Shown here: piece by piece, positions 10,651 to 22,690 of the stretch
Layout of the letters: every line of letters starts with the position of its first letter
Position numbering within the stretch: the first letter of the stretch is position 1
DNA from: Epinephelus fuscoguttatus
Lineage: Eukaryota; Chordata; Actinopteri; Perciformes; Serranidae
Direction: 5' to 3'
NCBI RefSeq assembly: GCF_011397635.1
Contig: NC_064756.1
Location: 18,008,907 to 18,072,906 of the forward strand
Length of the DNA: 64,000 nucleotides
Translations under genes and position numbers: made by a program
The notes under the pieces: model-generated
What the model saw: the letters and a program-made list of their open reading frames with translations, nothing else
Told to the model about the DNA's origin: nothing
The model's database searches: none

Positions 10651-11317
10651 TGGCCCAATTCCAAGCCGGCCCCTAAAGACTCAAGCCCTGAACCCTCACT
10701 GACTTAACTGACGTCAGCTGTAAGTGATTGAGTGTGAGAGTCTGAAAAGGCTCCGGATGCTACAAATAGGAATGGGACAGCACTTATCCCCCTCTCTACA
10801 AAATGTTGTTAACATTGGCGGCTCTGGGCGTGATCATTTATCGGTTTTTGTCATCATATATTCCACACACAAAGAATATCTATCTATCTATCTGTCTATC
10901 TATCTATCTATCTATCTATCTATCCTTTGTGTGTGGAATATAACCACTGGTATTCCTCTGACTTCATGTGTGTTTATGTACCATCTTAAATCCTTGTTAA
11001 TGTAATGTTTCATTGTTTATCTATCTGTTTTTTTGCTCTCCTTCCATAACGTTAACGTTTGCATATCTGCCGGCTGTGTTACTTCCGGTGTTCCGAGGGC
11101 AACCCCTGTATTTGACGTCACAACGCGTCATGTGGGTAATTTCCTTACCGTAAGTCCGCATTGATGCTGACCTACGGTAAGGGGGCATAAAGGGCTCGCT
11201 CACTGACTCACTGACTTGACGATTTGACAATGGGACAGCCCTCACGCACTCACGCACTTCACATGAACGCGCCTCTAAGTCACTGAGTCTGTAAGGGATC
11301 GGATTGGAATTGGGCCA
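10651..11317. mobile_element. Non-autonomous TIR element (TGGCCCAATTCCAA ends), about 667 bp
   Basis: The first about 33 bases from 10651 and the reverse complement of the last 33 to 11317 agree at most positions (TGGCCCAATTCCAA, then CCTxxAGACTC). There is no transposase frame. The interior holds a CTAT microsatellite enclosed by an 18-bp perfect inverted repeat. Flanking target duplication is not evident, so the superfamily stays open. Confidence 0.75.
10857..10942. repeat. Perfect 18-bp inverted repeat enclosing a (CTAT)n microsatellite
   Basis: Left arm 10857-10874 (TATATTCCACACACAAAG) is the exact reverse complement of 10925-10942. The 50-base loop is a TATC tetranucleotide array with one G interruption. 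Confidence 0.95.
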
Positions 11318-13489
11318 TAGTCAGCTACATGTGCACAGAGCTCGGTAATAATTAGGGATCAAGCCTCAAGAGGGCAGAGCCTTATTGAGTTTATTGCTAT
11401 TGTTCGTTGTCTTCTGCCATGACTCAAATTTTGGTGAGCTGGAATGAGCTAGAAACATGAAACTTGGCTGTAATTAAAACTCAAAAACGCAATTTTGGAA
11501 GGCCATGCCCCTCACACTGTAGCTGAGATTGACTTGGAATTTGGCACAGATATTCAGCTCAATGTGTTCTACAAAAAGCCTCTTGGACATAAAAGTCCAC
11601 CATGATGAATTCTGTGCTAATTTGCATAATATAAAAAATGAATAGACTTTTGCGAATCTCATTTCCACTGTAAATGAGCAAGATTGGTCAAAAAACATGG
11701 CCGCCAGCGATAAATATCTCTGACTCTCTCTCATATATTCATTTTCTCCTTCCTGTCTTCCTCCTTATCGCCTCCATTTTAATTGAGGACATTTAGTCAT
11801 CCATCGTGTCCTCTGTCTCTTTGTCTTCGCAGTTCACCTCTGCTCTACCCTTCTCTCTTAAGGACAGCTCCTAGGTCTGGTGTCAGTCTGCGTGGCATTA
11901 CTGATATCACAACTTATAATCATGAGCTTTCTTCCCTGCACACACACAGAAGCAAATGACAAATAAGAGGTCAAGTTACGAGTATGTGCAGTCTGGTACG
12001 TGCCATGTGCCATGTTTGTGACTTGACACACCTCCCCTGCTCACCCCCTGAGGTGAACAGATACATAAACAGAGTGGCTGCTGCAGAGCGTTCGTCTTGT
12101 TACAGTAATTATTTTAGAGTAATGGCTGCATAGTGAAACCCAGAAGTTGTCTACCAAAACTAAAACTACATTATTGTGTATTATGTTTCTGACAGAGAAA
12201 TATACAATTGTCTGAACTGCAATGACCTCACAGACATGACCCTGACACTTTTGTTTTGAGTAGCATAGACATGAGATGTTATGGATCTGCTATCTGACCC
12301 CACAACCTGCACACCTTCTGCTCATCTTTGTGCCTCCTTTCTTGATTTCTTCCACCTTCCTTTTATCCTTTTATTGTTGTTGTTACTACCTCACCATTCA
12401 CTGTGCTCCTGTAACTTCAGCCTACTGGGAGAATTACAGGGGAATTATGGGAAATGATGATATGGTAACCTGCTGTCTGGCTTCACGGAGGTCCTCTGTG
12501 TCTGAATATGAGACACACTCGCACACACAAGTGAAGACAGTATGTCAGAGAAAAAAGTACAGTCCTTCAAGTGGATGTAGTTGAGCATGTGCATGCACGT
12601 GTGTATGCGGTGTGTGAAAGAAATAGAGCTTGAAAACACACACATGCAGTCATTGCCTCCAGCTGGAGTGAATTAGTTTGCCTCCTCGCCATCTTAAATC
12701 TTGTGTTCTTTGCAGCAGTGAAGGAGGAGAGAGAAGCAGCGGGGTCAGACTGGAGTCACACAGGCTTTCCTCTGAGAGAGGCCATTTTTAGTTGCCTCAG
12801 GTTTACTGGCGTGTCAGAGAAGAGGCTTTTTTTTCTCAATGTGGGATGGAGACGAGAGTGCTCTGAGCATCAGACTGAGAATTTATCCCGAGGAAAGACA
12901 TGAGACCTGGCTCAGCCTGCTGCTGAGGATAAGAGTAAAGTTTCTCCCTTGGAGGAGGAGGAGGAGGAGGGCATCCTGTGCCACATTTGAACTTTCATGG
13001 GAGCACTTTTAAAATTAGATTCCTTTTCAAAGTTGCATAAATGTTTTTGAAGCCCCTGCTTTACAACTGTTATTTCAAAGAGGGACACAGTTTTTGCACC
13101 AGCAGAGCCTGGTGTGTTTTATTTATTTATTTTTGACAGTTACAGCCCTAACAGATGCTTTGTGTTTGAATTAATTTCTGAATTTATTTTACATAATGTT
13201 AATTAAACAAGGAAACTATGTAAAATAAAGTGGATAAAATAAAGTGAAAAGGTCTGATTGTAGCAATCTGTTTGATAAGCTGAGCAGGTACAGTATCCAT
13301 GGTAGAGACATGGCTTTAGGATGGGCAAAGCCTTTCTGGCAGATAAATGAGACAAGCAATACCACTCTCATTACCCACCTTAAATATGAGGCAATCAACA
13401 TAGATGGGGACACAGAGGACATGTCCCCCCTCCCCATTTGTCACCTTTGGACAGAGCCAGGCTAGCTGTTTCTCCTGCTAAGCTAAGCT

Positions 13490-14050
13490 AACCAGTTGCT
13501 GGCTATGTCCTTGTATTTCATAAACGCTTGTGAAAGGTGTATGATCTTCTCGTCTAGCTGCTGTTTGGTCATGGACTTTCCATGTCCACATACGACGTGC
13601 AAGGTACCCTGGGTGCGTTGGTTGTTGACGTACTGGGACACGGTGACAAGTTCTGCCTGTTACATGCATAGTCTTTCAAAATACACTTCCGTTTTCGCAG
13701 GAAATTTAATGTTTACATACAGTCTCTTTCAAAATAAATGCACTACGTCGGTTCAGCGCTGCCAGTTGATGTTTAAGCAATGAAAACAAATGGTTAGGTT
13801 TCAGAAAAAGAACAGGGTTTGGCTTTTGAATCTTACGGGACCCAAACACCGCTCTCTCTGGTCAAAATTGGGGTTTGTTGGACCCATCCAACACCCCTCC
13901 CGCCTGCCACGTTACCCCCACGTTGCCGCCCACCACCACTATAACGGCAACCAGCCATGTGTCATGTCGACATTAAAGGATGCCTTTTTTCGTTGGTTTC
14001 TGATGCTGTAAGTCACTGCCCAAGCACCAAATTTCAACAACTTTGAAGTG
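13490..14050 (+). repeat. Interspersed repeat, family shared with 31430-31990
   Basis: Matching landmarks occur inverted at 31430-31990: GGTCATGGACTTTCCAT, TGCAAGGTACCCTGGGTGCG versus its counterpart, AAACCTAACC-type text around the CAAAACAGGGTTTGGCTTT block, TGGACCCATCCA and CACTGCCCAAGC. The family is unknown to me and has no coding content. The two copies differ by many substitutions and small indels. Confidence 0.65.
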
Positions 14051-15119
14051 AGACTGGGCTCACTGAGCATGTTAGCATATCCAAAAAGCATTTAGCTCAA
14101 AGCACTGCTAGTTTACTTAAGTATATTAGCAGGAGGCCCTCAGTTATATTTGATTTCCAACTCTTGTTTAGGAAAGGGAGGGTGTTAAATATGCCCAGTT
14201 GTCAGGTTTAACATTTTTTCTTAAACCACTGAAGTTGAAAAACAAGTTTTAAGCTGAAGCCTGAAGTGCTGGAAAACAGTCAAAGGTTCTTCTTCTTCTC
14301 CTTCTTCTTCTTTTTGCGTATGGATACTTGATTCTTTGGGGGTGGGATTCTACTTTGATGTAGCTGGCAGCTTGGAGTCAGCAAAGAGTAGGTTGATGTT
14401 ACCCAGAGTGAAGCTTTCGTTTTTCATAAGCGATGAATAAATAAAAAATCACAAAAAAAAGCTTTCATTTTTCAGTCCAAGCTCTGAGGTTCATGTTTGC
14501 TTAGATATGAAACAGTGTCATTGCTGCTGATGAAGGAGGCTGGATTCTGTGTGCCACTGAAATAAGTTATAATTCTGGATCACTTAGGCTGTTTACATGT
14601 CAGTCTTTGAGTTTATATTTTTCATGCTCTGTAATGTTTCATTTCTGACATTGTGCATCCTAGAATAAACCCAGCGGTTTATGCTTTGAAGGAGCTTTAA
14701 AAGAACACATCGATTATAAGTAGCATCCAGAAATAAATTCAACCCTACCAGATATTTATATGTAATAACAGGTAAGAGTCTGGTAAGGGTGAATGTCATA
14801 AATCAGAGTCAGATGGGTAAACACAAGAGACATGCATCACTAAAATCACATTAGCACCAGTCATGGCCCTTTGTCATGCATCTCTGGTTCATTAATCAGA
14901 CCATGTTCATCCACGAGCGTCTAGCAAGAACATTTAGATCCTGTTTGATTAGACTTTGTTTTGTATTGGGGGTTTTTTTTGGTTTGTGCATGCATGTGTC
15001 TTCAGTCAAAAAGGAGTATCACTATTTATTTTTCACCTGCTTTGAGACATGCTTTGTGCAGCCCAATGTGTAATTAGAAAGCTATGCCACATTTGACACA
15101 GTCAAAACACACACACTCA

Positions 15120-15123
<4 letters not shown>

Positions 15124-15148
<25 letters not shown>
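15124..15148 (+). repeat. (CA)n microsatellite
   Basis: A short CA run flanked by imperfect CACTCA units. Confidence 0.9.
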
Positions 15149-15150
<2 letters not shown>

Positions 15151-16013
15151 AGGGCAGATACGCAATACATGCAGAACCCAATCAGAAACAGTAGCACACT
15201 TGTTGGCCTCCTCTGATCAAAGATGCATCCATTGTGTCTGCTGCAGGACTAGATAATTGTTTATTTGTGTATGCTCTATGTGCTGAGTGTTGTGTGTATG
15301 TGTGTGTTTAAAGCAGGGTTGGTGTCGGCAGAGAATCACAGTAGATATTGTTACGGTGCTTAGTTTAACCATTTCTTTCCTCTCAGGTTAATTATATAGT
15401 ACCTTACTTTGTTGATAAATCTGTGTTGCATACAATTTTTGAAGTATTTGTTTATAAAAATATTGTTATCTTTGTTTTCAGTTTGTATTTTGATGACAGG
15501 CTCTGTCGGCATGTCAATACATATCATGTCCACTGACTGATAGGGGTGTCATAGTATAGTATGCTATAATTTAAAAAAAATCACATAAAAACAATTTGAT
15601 TTCTTGTAGTTACTTTTTTGTCTGTTTGTTTTTTAACCTCAAAGAAGGTAAAAGAAAAAGACAAGTTTGGCAGGTGAAATATTTTTCTTTGCCGGCATTA
15701 TTTCTCTAAAAATTTGTCTCAGAGCTTCTGTATATTCAATTCAATTCAATTTTATTTATAAAGCCCAATATCACAAATCACAATTTGCCTCACAGGGCTT
15801 TACAGCATACGACATCCCTCTGTCCTTATGACCCTCACAGTGGATAAGGAAAAACTCCCCAAAAAACCCCCTTTAACGGGAAAAAAAAAACGGTAGAAAC
15901 CTCAGGAAGAGCAACTGAGGAGGGATCCCTCTTCCAGGACGGACAGACGTGCAATAGATGTCATACAGAACAGATCAGCATAACAAATTAACAGTAATCC
16001 ACATGACACAATG

Positions 16014-16023
<10 letters not shown>

Positions 16024-16058
<35 letters not shown>
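16024..16058 (+). repeat. (GA)n microsatellite inside the LINE 3' region
   Basis: An uninterrupted GA run. A second shorter GA run lies near 16418-16436 in the same element. Confidence 0.9.
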
Positions 16059-16062
<4 letters not shown>

Positions 16063-16532
16063 GGTAATGACAGTAGCTTACAACAACATTATTGAAAGTA
16101 ATAATATTATAGTTATAGTTCTGGCTACTGCGGTACAATATGTTGAAAGTATGTATTAATATCTGACAGTATACAAGTGTGACAATAATCATATGTGTAT
16201 AATAACAGTAGAAGTATGACTAATGACTAATGATGGCAGCAGCAGCAGGAGGCATCTGGCAGGACCACGGCAGCAGCACAACCACACACGTCACGCTGTC
16301 CAGGCACCGCTGCGATATGAGTTAATCTGAGAGACAGTGGAGCACAAAGGCTCCGGAGAAGAAGCCAAGTTAGTGACATCCAGAATGGCCGAGTTAGCAA
16401 GATGCAGTAATAGAATACGAGAGAGAGAGAGAGAGGGAGAGAAGGCGCCCGGTGTATTATAGGGGGTCCTCCGGCAGACTAGGCCTAACTCAGCCTAACT
16501 AGGGGCTGGTACAGGGCAAGCCTGAGCCAGCC

Positions 16533-17702
16533 CTAACTATAAGCTTTATCAAAGAGGAAAGTCTTAAGTCTAGTCTTAAATGTGGAGACGGTGTCTGCCT
16601 CCCGGACCGTAACAGGAAGATGATTCCACAGGAGAGGAGCCTGATAGCTAAAAGCTCTGGCTCCTGATCTACTTTTGGAGACTTTAGGGACCACGAGTAA
16701 CCCTGCGTTCTCAGAGCGCAGAATTCTGGTGGGATAATAAGGCACTATGAGCTCTCTAAGATATGACGGAGCTTGACCATTTAGAGCTTTATAAGTTAAC
16801 AGAAGGATTTTAAATTCAATTCTGGATTTTACAGGGAGCCAGTGCAGAGAAGCTAAAACAGGAGAAATATGATCTCGTTTCTTAGTTCCTGTTAGTACAC
16901 GTGCTGCTGCATTCTGAATTAGCTGGAGAGTTTTTAAGGACTTACTAGAGCTACCTGATAATAGAGAGTTACAGTAATCCAGCCTTGAGGTAACAAAAGC
17001 GTGGACCAATTTTTCTGCGTCTTTTCGGGTCAGGATAGGCCTAATTTTCGCAATATTACACAGATGAAAAAATGCAGTCCATGAGGTTTGTTTTAAATGA
17101 GAATTAAAAGACAAATCTTGATCAAATATTACTCCGAGGTTTCTTACGGTAGTGCTAGAGGCCAGAGCGATGCCATCTAGAGAAACTATGTCATCAGATA
17201 AAGAGTCTCTGAGTTGTTTGGGGCCAAGAACAATAACTTCAGTTTTGTCTAAATTTAACATCAGGAAATTGGTGCTCATCCAGGTTTTTATGTCTTTAAG
17301 GCAGTTATGGAGTTTAGTTACTTGATTACTTTCTTCTGGCTTCATCGATAAATACAACTGTGTATCATCCACATAACAATGGAAATTTATAGAGTGATTT
17401 CTAATGATGTTAACTAAAGGAAGCATATATAGAGTAAATAGGATTGGTCCAAGAGCAGAACCTTGCGGAACTCCAAAACACACTTTGGTACGTAAGGACG
17501 ATTCATTATGAACGTGAACAAACTGAAAACGATCAGATAAATAAGATTTAAACCAGCTCAGTGCAGAACCTTTTAGGCCAATTAAGTGATCTAGTCTCTG
17601 CAGTAGAATTTGATGGTCAATTGTGTCAAACGCTGCACTAAGATCTAATAAAACGAGTACAGAGACAAGTCCTTTGTCTGAATATGCGCATAAAAATGTC
17701 AC
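16533..17702 (-). pseudogene. Reverse transcriptase C-terminal part of an L2-type LINE (5' truncated)
   Basis: A 389-codon uninterrupted frame. RT motifs in order: LVLLDLSAAFDTIDH (motif A, catalytic Asp), GVPQGSALGPILFTLY (motif B), HCYVDDTQLYL (motif C, YVDD), then NLDKTEVIVLGP and the L2-type C-terminal HWLPVKSRIEFKILLLTYKA. The frame ends FLFDKAYS. It lacks the endonuclease and N-terminal RT, so it cannot be autonomous. The long intact frame suggests a fairly recent insertion. Confidence 0.9.
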
Positions 17703-19589
17703 AAGACTGTCATTTTATATTCATATTAAAAAATGTCATGAAAAAGTCATATAGTGTTACATGCCACACGTTTGTGTTTTCTGTTTGTATTCTATTTTCT
17801 CTGGAGTGATTAGAAAGTATATATTGAAAATGTAATATTATACTGTCATGACAAATATCATGAAAAGTTATAACAAAGCATGACACAAATATAAAGAAGT
17901 CACAGTATAGTACGTCATAGAAATGTCACAAAGTCATAAATTAGTGTAAAAAATAAAAGTTCATACTATACTATGGCATTAAATGACATTAAATGTCATG
18001 AAAAAAGTCAGAGTATATTATGACATAAAAAAAATGTCATAAAACACTCACAGTATAATATGAAATGAAAACTTACACAGCAGTATGTAATCAAAAATTT
18101 TAAAAAGAAGTCAGTATAGCATGTCGTCAAAAATCATGAAAAGAAAGTCATAGTAAAGCATGTCGTTCATTATTGTGAAAAAAAGTCATTGTATAACATG
18201 TCATTCAAAATCATAAAAAAAGTCATAGTATAGCATGTCGTTTACAATCACGAAAAAAAAGGCATAGTATAGCATGTTGTTCAAAATCATGAAAAAAAAG
18301 TCATAGTATAGCATGCCGTTCACAATCATGAAAAAAAGTCATAGTGAAGCATGTCATCCAAAATCATGAAAAAAAGTCATAGTATAGCATGTCGTTCAAA
18401 ATCATGAAAAAAAGTCATTGCATAACATGTCATTCAAAATCATAAAAAAAGTCATAGCATAGCATGTCGTTCAAAATCGTGAAAAAAAAAGTCATTGTAT
18501 AACATGTCATTCAAAATCATAAAAAAGTCATAGTAAAGCATGTCGTTCAAATCATGAAAAAAAGTCATAGTATAGCATGTCGTCCAAAATCATGAAAAAA
18601 AGTCATAGTATAGCGAATCGTCAAAAATCATGAAAAAAGTCATAGTAAAGCATGTCGTTCAAATCATGAAAAAAACGTTGTAGTATAGCATGTCATCCAA
18701 AATCATGACAAAAAAAGTCATAGTATAGCATGTCATCAAAAATCATGAAAAATGTCATAGTGTAGGATGTCGTTCAAAATCATGAAAAACATCATAGTAT
18801 ATCATGTCGTCCAAAATCATGAAAAAGAAGTCACAGTAGTATAGCGTGTCATCAAAAATCATGAAAAATGTCATAGTGTAGGATGTCGTTCAAAATCATG
18901 AAAAACATCATAGTATATCATGTCGTCCAAAATCATGAAAAAGAAGTCACAGTAAAGTATGTCGTTCAAAATCATGAAAAAAAAGTCATAGTATAGTGAA
19001 TCGTGAAAAATCATGAAAAACGTCATAGTATATCATGTCGTCCAAAATCATGAAAAAGAAGTCACAGTAAAGTATGTCGTTCAAAATCATGGAAAAAAGG
19101 TCATAGTAAAGCATGTCGTTCAAATCATGAAAAAAAGTCATAGTACAGCATGTTGTGCAAAATCATGAAAAGAAATCATAGCAAAGCATGTCGTTCAAAA
19201 TCATGAAAAGAGGTCACAGTAAAGTATGAGGTTCAAAATCATGAAAAGAAGTCACAGTAAAGTATGAGGTTCAAAATCATGAAAAAACGTCATAGTATAG
19301 CATGTTGTCCAAAATCATTAAAAAATGTCAAAGTATAGTATGTCATAAAAAAAGGTCTGGAAAGCCTCATAGTATACTATGGCATACTAAATATCGTCAA
19401 GATCTAGTCAAAGTTATATTATGGTATCTTTTTAAAAATATCATTAAAACTCCTAGTATAGCGTGTCATAAAAATGTTTTGATGTCATGAAAAATGTCAT
19501 AATGTACTATATCACAATAATATATTACATCACAATGAAAAAAAGTCATCCTTTAGTGTGTCGTAAAAAATGTCAAATTTTGTACATTA
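17703..19589 (+). repeat. Minisatellite, about 38-40-bp unit, AT-rich
   Basis: The consensus is built of GTCATAGTATAGCATGTCGT followed by TCAAAATCATGAAAAAAA. Homogeneous copies fill about 18100-19330 (about thirty units), with more decayed copies out to 17703 and about 19589. A decayed tail resumes after the LTR (about 19955-20070). Unit variants recur in blocks. For example a three-unit block with ATGTCATAGTGTAGGATGTC then ACATCATAGTATATCATGTC occurs at about 18737 and again at about 18852, showing higher-order amplification. Confidence 0.93.
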
Positions 19590-19594
19590 CAAAG

Positions 19595-19945
19595 TGTTAC
19601 AACCTGGCTCAACGGCTGCAACAAAGATTTGAGACAAGACAAGAATACAAATTGTAAAAGCATGTTTATTTACAAAATAAGGATTACACAACAAAACAGA
19701 ATAAACTTGAAAGCCATTTATTATTCACATATGTGTTTGTGGTATAAATGTCCATAGAAAAGCCAAAAGAACAGCAGCTGCGCCCCCGAGGGAAGAGGGA
19801 GTCTATTGACAGGTGAGGAGCTTAATGTCATGAATGCCCAGGTGTGGCTCATGAAGTTATTGACGATCCCTTGCCTTAACTCAGATCCTGTGAGAGAAAA
19901 AGCAGCCAAAGCAGGCGCACCTAGTGGAAGAGAGGGGTCACTGCA
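19595..19945. mobile_element. Probable solo LTR (351 bp) inserted in the minisatellite
   Basis: The insert starts TGTTACAACC and ends CACTGCA, i.e. TG...CA, and is bracketed by the 5-bp direct repeat CAAAG (19590-19594 and 19946-19950). AATAAA-type signals occur on both strands (GAATAAAC near 19699 on +, TAAATAAAC on -), so orientation is undecided. No primer-binding site or coding interior is present, consistent with recombination of an LTR retrotransposon to a solo LTR. Family not determined. Confidence 0.65.
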
Positions 19946-20838
19946 CAAAGAATGTGGTAAAATTGTCATAGTAAAGTATGCACAAAATAAAAGAAAGATA
20001 TCATAGTGTAATATGCCATGAAAATTTCATTTAGCATATCATAAAAAAATGTAAAAGAATGTCATAAAAATGTCCCCCAGTATTTCTGCTAACTACCTAT
20101 GATCTCCTATGATTATTTTTTATTTCTTCTTTCAACATTGCCTTCATCTTCATTTGTTTATTGTACATTATACATTCAACATGTCAACCACATAAATCAC
20201 ATTACAGTTACTCTGTACTCAAGATGTCGATTTGTTCTCCAAAACACTGCGTTAATATAATGTGTTCACTGCCATATCATATACACCTCTTTGACTGACA
20301 TCAGTCATGGATTGTCCTAGATCATTTTAGATTATAGATAAATTCGATTTTTCTTTGTCTTGCAGCAAATATTAAAATTGCAGTTCTGATAAAGTGTATT
20401 GAGTTTTTATAAAATTCAAGATCTCTGTTGGCAGAAATTTTCCACCATTTCAATCCACACAGTTCACCAGGCAATCTGCTGACTGGCTGAATTGTGTATT
20501 ATGACAACTTAAAGCTAATAATCCTAATGCTCACCTTAATCCTAAACCCAGTACCTAACCATGAATCAGATCCTTCAAGCAGTAAAACATACTGAATATT
20601 CAGCGTGCAGGATTTTACATATCTTTATATCTCTGGACACACACACATACACATGCAGACACACACAACAGTTTCTGGGATGTGACATTTGCCCACCCAT
20701 CTCTTACATGTGTAGAACAAGCGGCCTTAAGACACACATACACACATTCGCACAACTTAATCACAACCACCATTGCTGTCCTATTTTCCATATGTAACTG
20801 GGGCACCTACATTTAGCCAGCTGTATTAATACAAACCA

Positions 20839-20866
20839 GTGTGTGTGTGTGTGTGTGTGTGTGTGT
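20839..20866 (+). repeat. (GT)n microsatellite
   Basis: A pure GT run. Confidence 0.93.
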
Positions 20867-22549
20867 TCCCAGCCATCTGCACAAATGCAATCTAGTGCTG
20901 CAGGCGGAACTCGAGCATCAGTCACAGGGGCATGATGGAGAGGAGGGGGTGGGTGAGGGCAACAGGAGAGTTACCCCAGTTTCCTTGGAGAGGGTAAATG
21001 GAGGCTAAAAAAAACAAAAGGAAACAAAAGTACAATAAAGAGAACAAAACACAAAAAAGAAATACCTAAAATTTTCAAAAAAGATGGTGATGAGAAAGAA
21101 CAAGACCAAGGGCTAATTAAAAGTCATGCAGAGAGACTGACAGTCGGTCTTTAATTGGTTAAATCGGCATGAAATAACCTTAATGCCAACAATTCTGAAG
21201 GAGACGTGGTCACATTCCCAAACTACTCTCACCACACAGTGATGCTGGCTTTCAACATCAGGCTGCCAAACTCGTTCTGTCATCCATGACCAGGAAAATT
21301 ATCTTTGAAATATGAATGGAGACTCTCAGGCCAGTGATGTGGAGCTCCTGGTAATGCGGGAATAGCTGGTCTGGAGAGGAGAGATGAAGAAAGAAATCGA
21401 TGTTTAGGCAGTGGAGATGGAATTGGAAAAGAATGCAATATGTAGACTTTAAGAGAGAAAAATGGAAATGGATGCAGCGGCAGGATAATTGAAACTGAAA
21501 GCATGAACAGATGAAAAGGACTGAAAAGACAGAGGACACCCCCAACCTGTTGCCGAGAGCAGCAACAATCCTTCGTGGAGTTAATCAAATCGATTGATCG
21601 CTGGACTTTGAAACGATTCATTAACACACACAGACACGTACATCAGCCAGTGAAACTGATCGTTGATTGTGAGCACTCGGGGAACGGTCATGGGTGCACA
21701 AAATCAATTCACCTTTAGGCACTGACACACATGCACAAACAGCGCTAACGTCAGAGCCACGTCAGAGCTGCCACAGTGGATTAGACTTCAGTCCTGGTCT
21801 GCTGCCCTGCACCTGTCCCCCAGAGAATATGTTACTGTAACCATATGTTACTGTACAAACTAGACTCATGGAGACAGTTTGAAGGCAGTATTATTTAACT
21901 TGAAGATCATTTTGATCCCAAGACTCTGAAACAAACTCATAGAAAACAAGCCTTTGTATGATGCATATTAGGGGCAACCAGGTGACAACACTGAACTGGT
22001 GGATGCCACAACAGAGGGCGGTGAAGTGCAGCTAAAGGCTGCAACCGAAAGGAAGGCAGCGTGGGCATGAATAGGGAGGAGGACAATGACAGCGAGTAAT
22101 GTATTATTGACCAACACACTGGATTTATTGTTGTAATGGCACCACAGAGCTGCTAATGTTATTTTGGCAAGTACTGTTTCCAAATTCAGTGTTACAGGGA
22201 GTTTAAAAGTAATCTTCTGTGACCTTTCTGCAATAGTTATGATAAATATCTGTAACTACTGCAGAGTCATTTGACACGAGTGTCAATGCCAGTCAAAACC
22301 ATTCTCATTGCATTAAACGCCAGATGTTAGCCAGTGTTAGTAGGGTTTTTTTGTGCAGTGGGAAAGGGGCTAAACTACCAAATAGAAAAGCACACAATCG
22401 AGTCACCTCACACACAAACAAGCACACAAACACTCACTCATAGACACACATATGTCACACTGCACAGCCCTGCACAGGGGCCCAAAGTGTTAGGGCCCCC
22501 CCAGGCCTTCACCTGCAAAATGTCATTCAAAGAGAAATGTACTCACCTG

Positions 22550-22690
22550 GAAGAGACTCAAAATGACTACAAAGACACAGCTACAAAGAGAAACAAAGAC
22601 TACAGAGAAGAGTGAAATAACCACAGAGAGACACAAAACCACAGAGAGATGCGTAATGTGTAGAAAGGGATACAAAAGAACAGCAAAAAA
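22550..22690 (+). repeat. Degenerate tandem repeat, about 20-bp unit, next to a GGGCCCC motif
   Basis: Units resemble ACCACAGAGAGACACAAAAC and drift strongly. Just upstream (about 22470-22505) is a GGGGCCCAAAGTGTTAGGGC segment, a look often seen at ends of fish hAT-like repeats. Assignment to a transposon is a guess. Confidence 0.5.

Larger units (their letters stand above)
9851..15733. other. Region downstream of aasdhppt: no gene, scattered transposon remnants
   Basis: It holds the aasdhppt 3' UTR of unknown length, an L2-type 3' end (9952-10085), a TIR element (10651-11317), a repeat shared with 31430-31990 (13490-14050) and a CA run (15124-15148). A single isolated unit resembling the minisatellite further right lies at 15545-15590. 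No open frame here has recognisable content. Confidence 0.6.
15734..17702 (-). mobile_element. 5'-truncated L2/CR1-group LINE
   Basis: Read on the minus strand, the element has an RT coding part (16533-17702), an about 800-base 3' region with a GA microsatellite, and a 3' end formed by TTTATAAATAAAATTGAATT plus ATTGA-type repeats at 15734. The 5' end is cut at about 17702, exactly where a minisatellite begins. 5' truncation and a short-repeat tail are typical of target-primed reverse transcription. Confidence 0.85.

Noticed and set aside
12276..12584. 102-codon plus frame
   Set aside because: Hydrophobic Leu/Tyr-rich start from T/C-rich DNA; no signal of a real gene and no neighbouring exons.
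18100..19330. CRISPR-like appearance of regularly spaced repeats
   Set aside because: Units are contiguous and vary gradually with no unique spacers, in a vertebrate genome; a minisatellite explains it.
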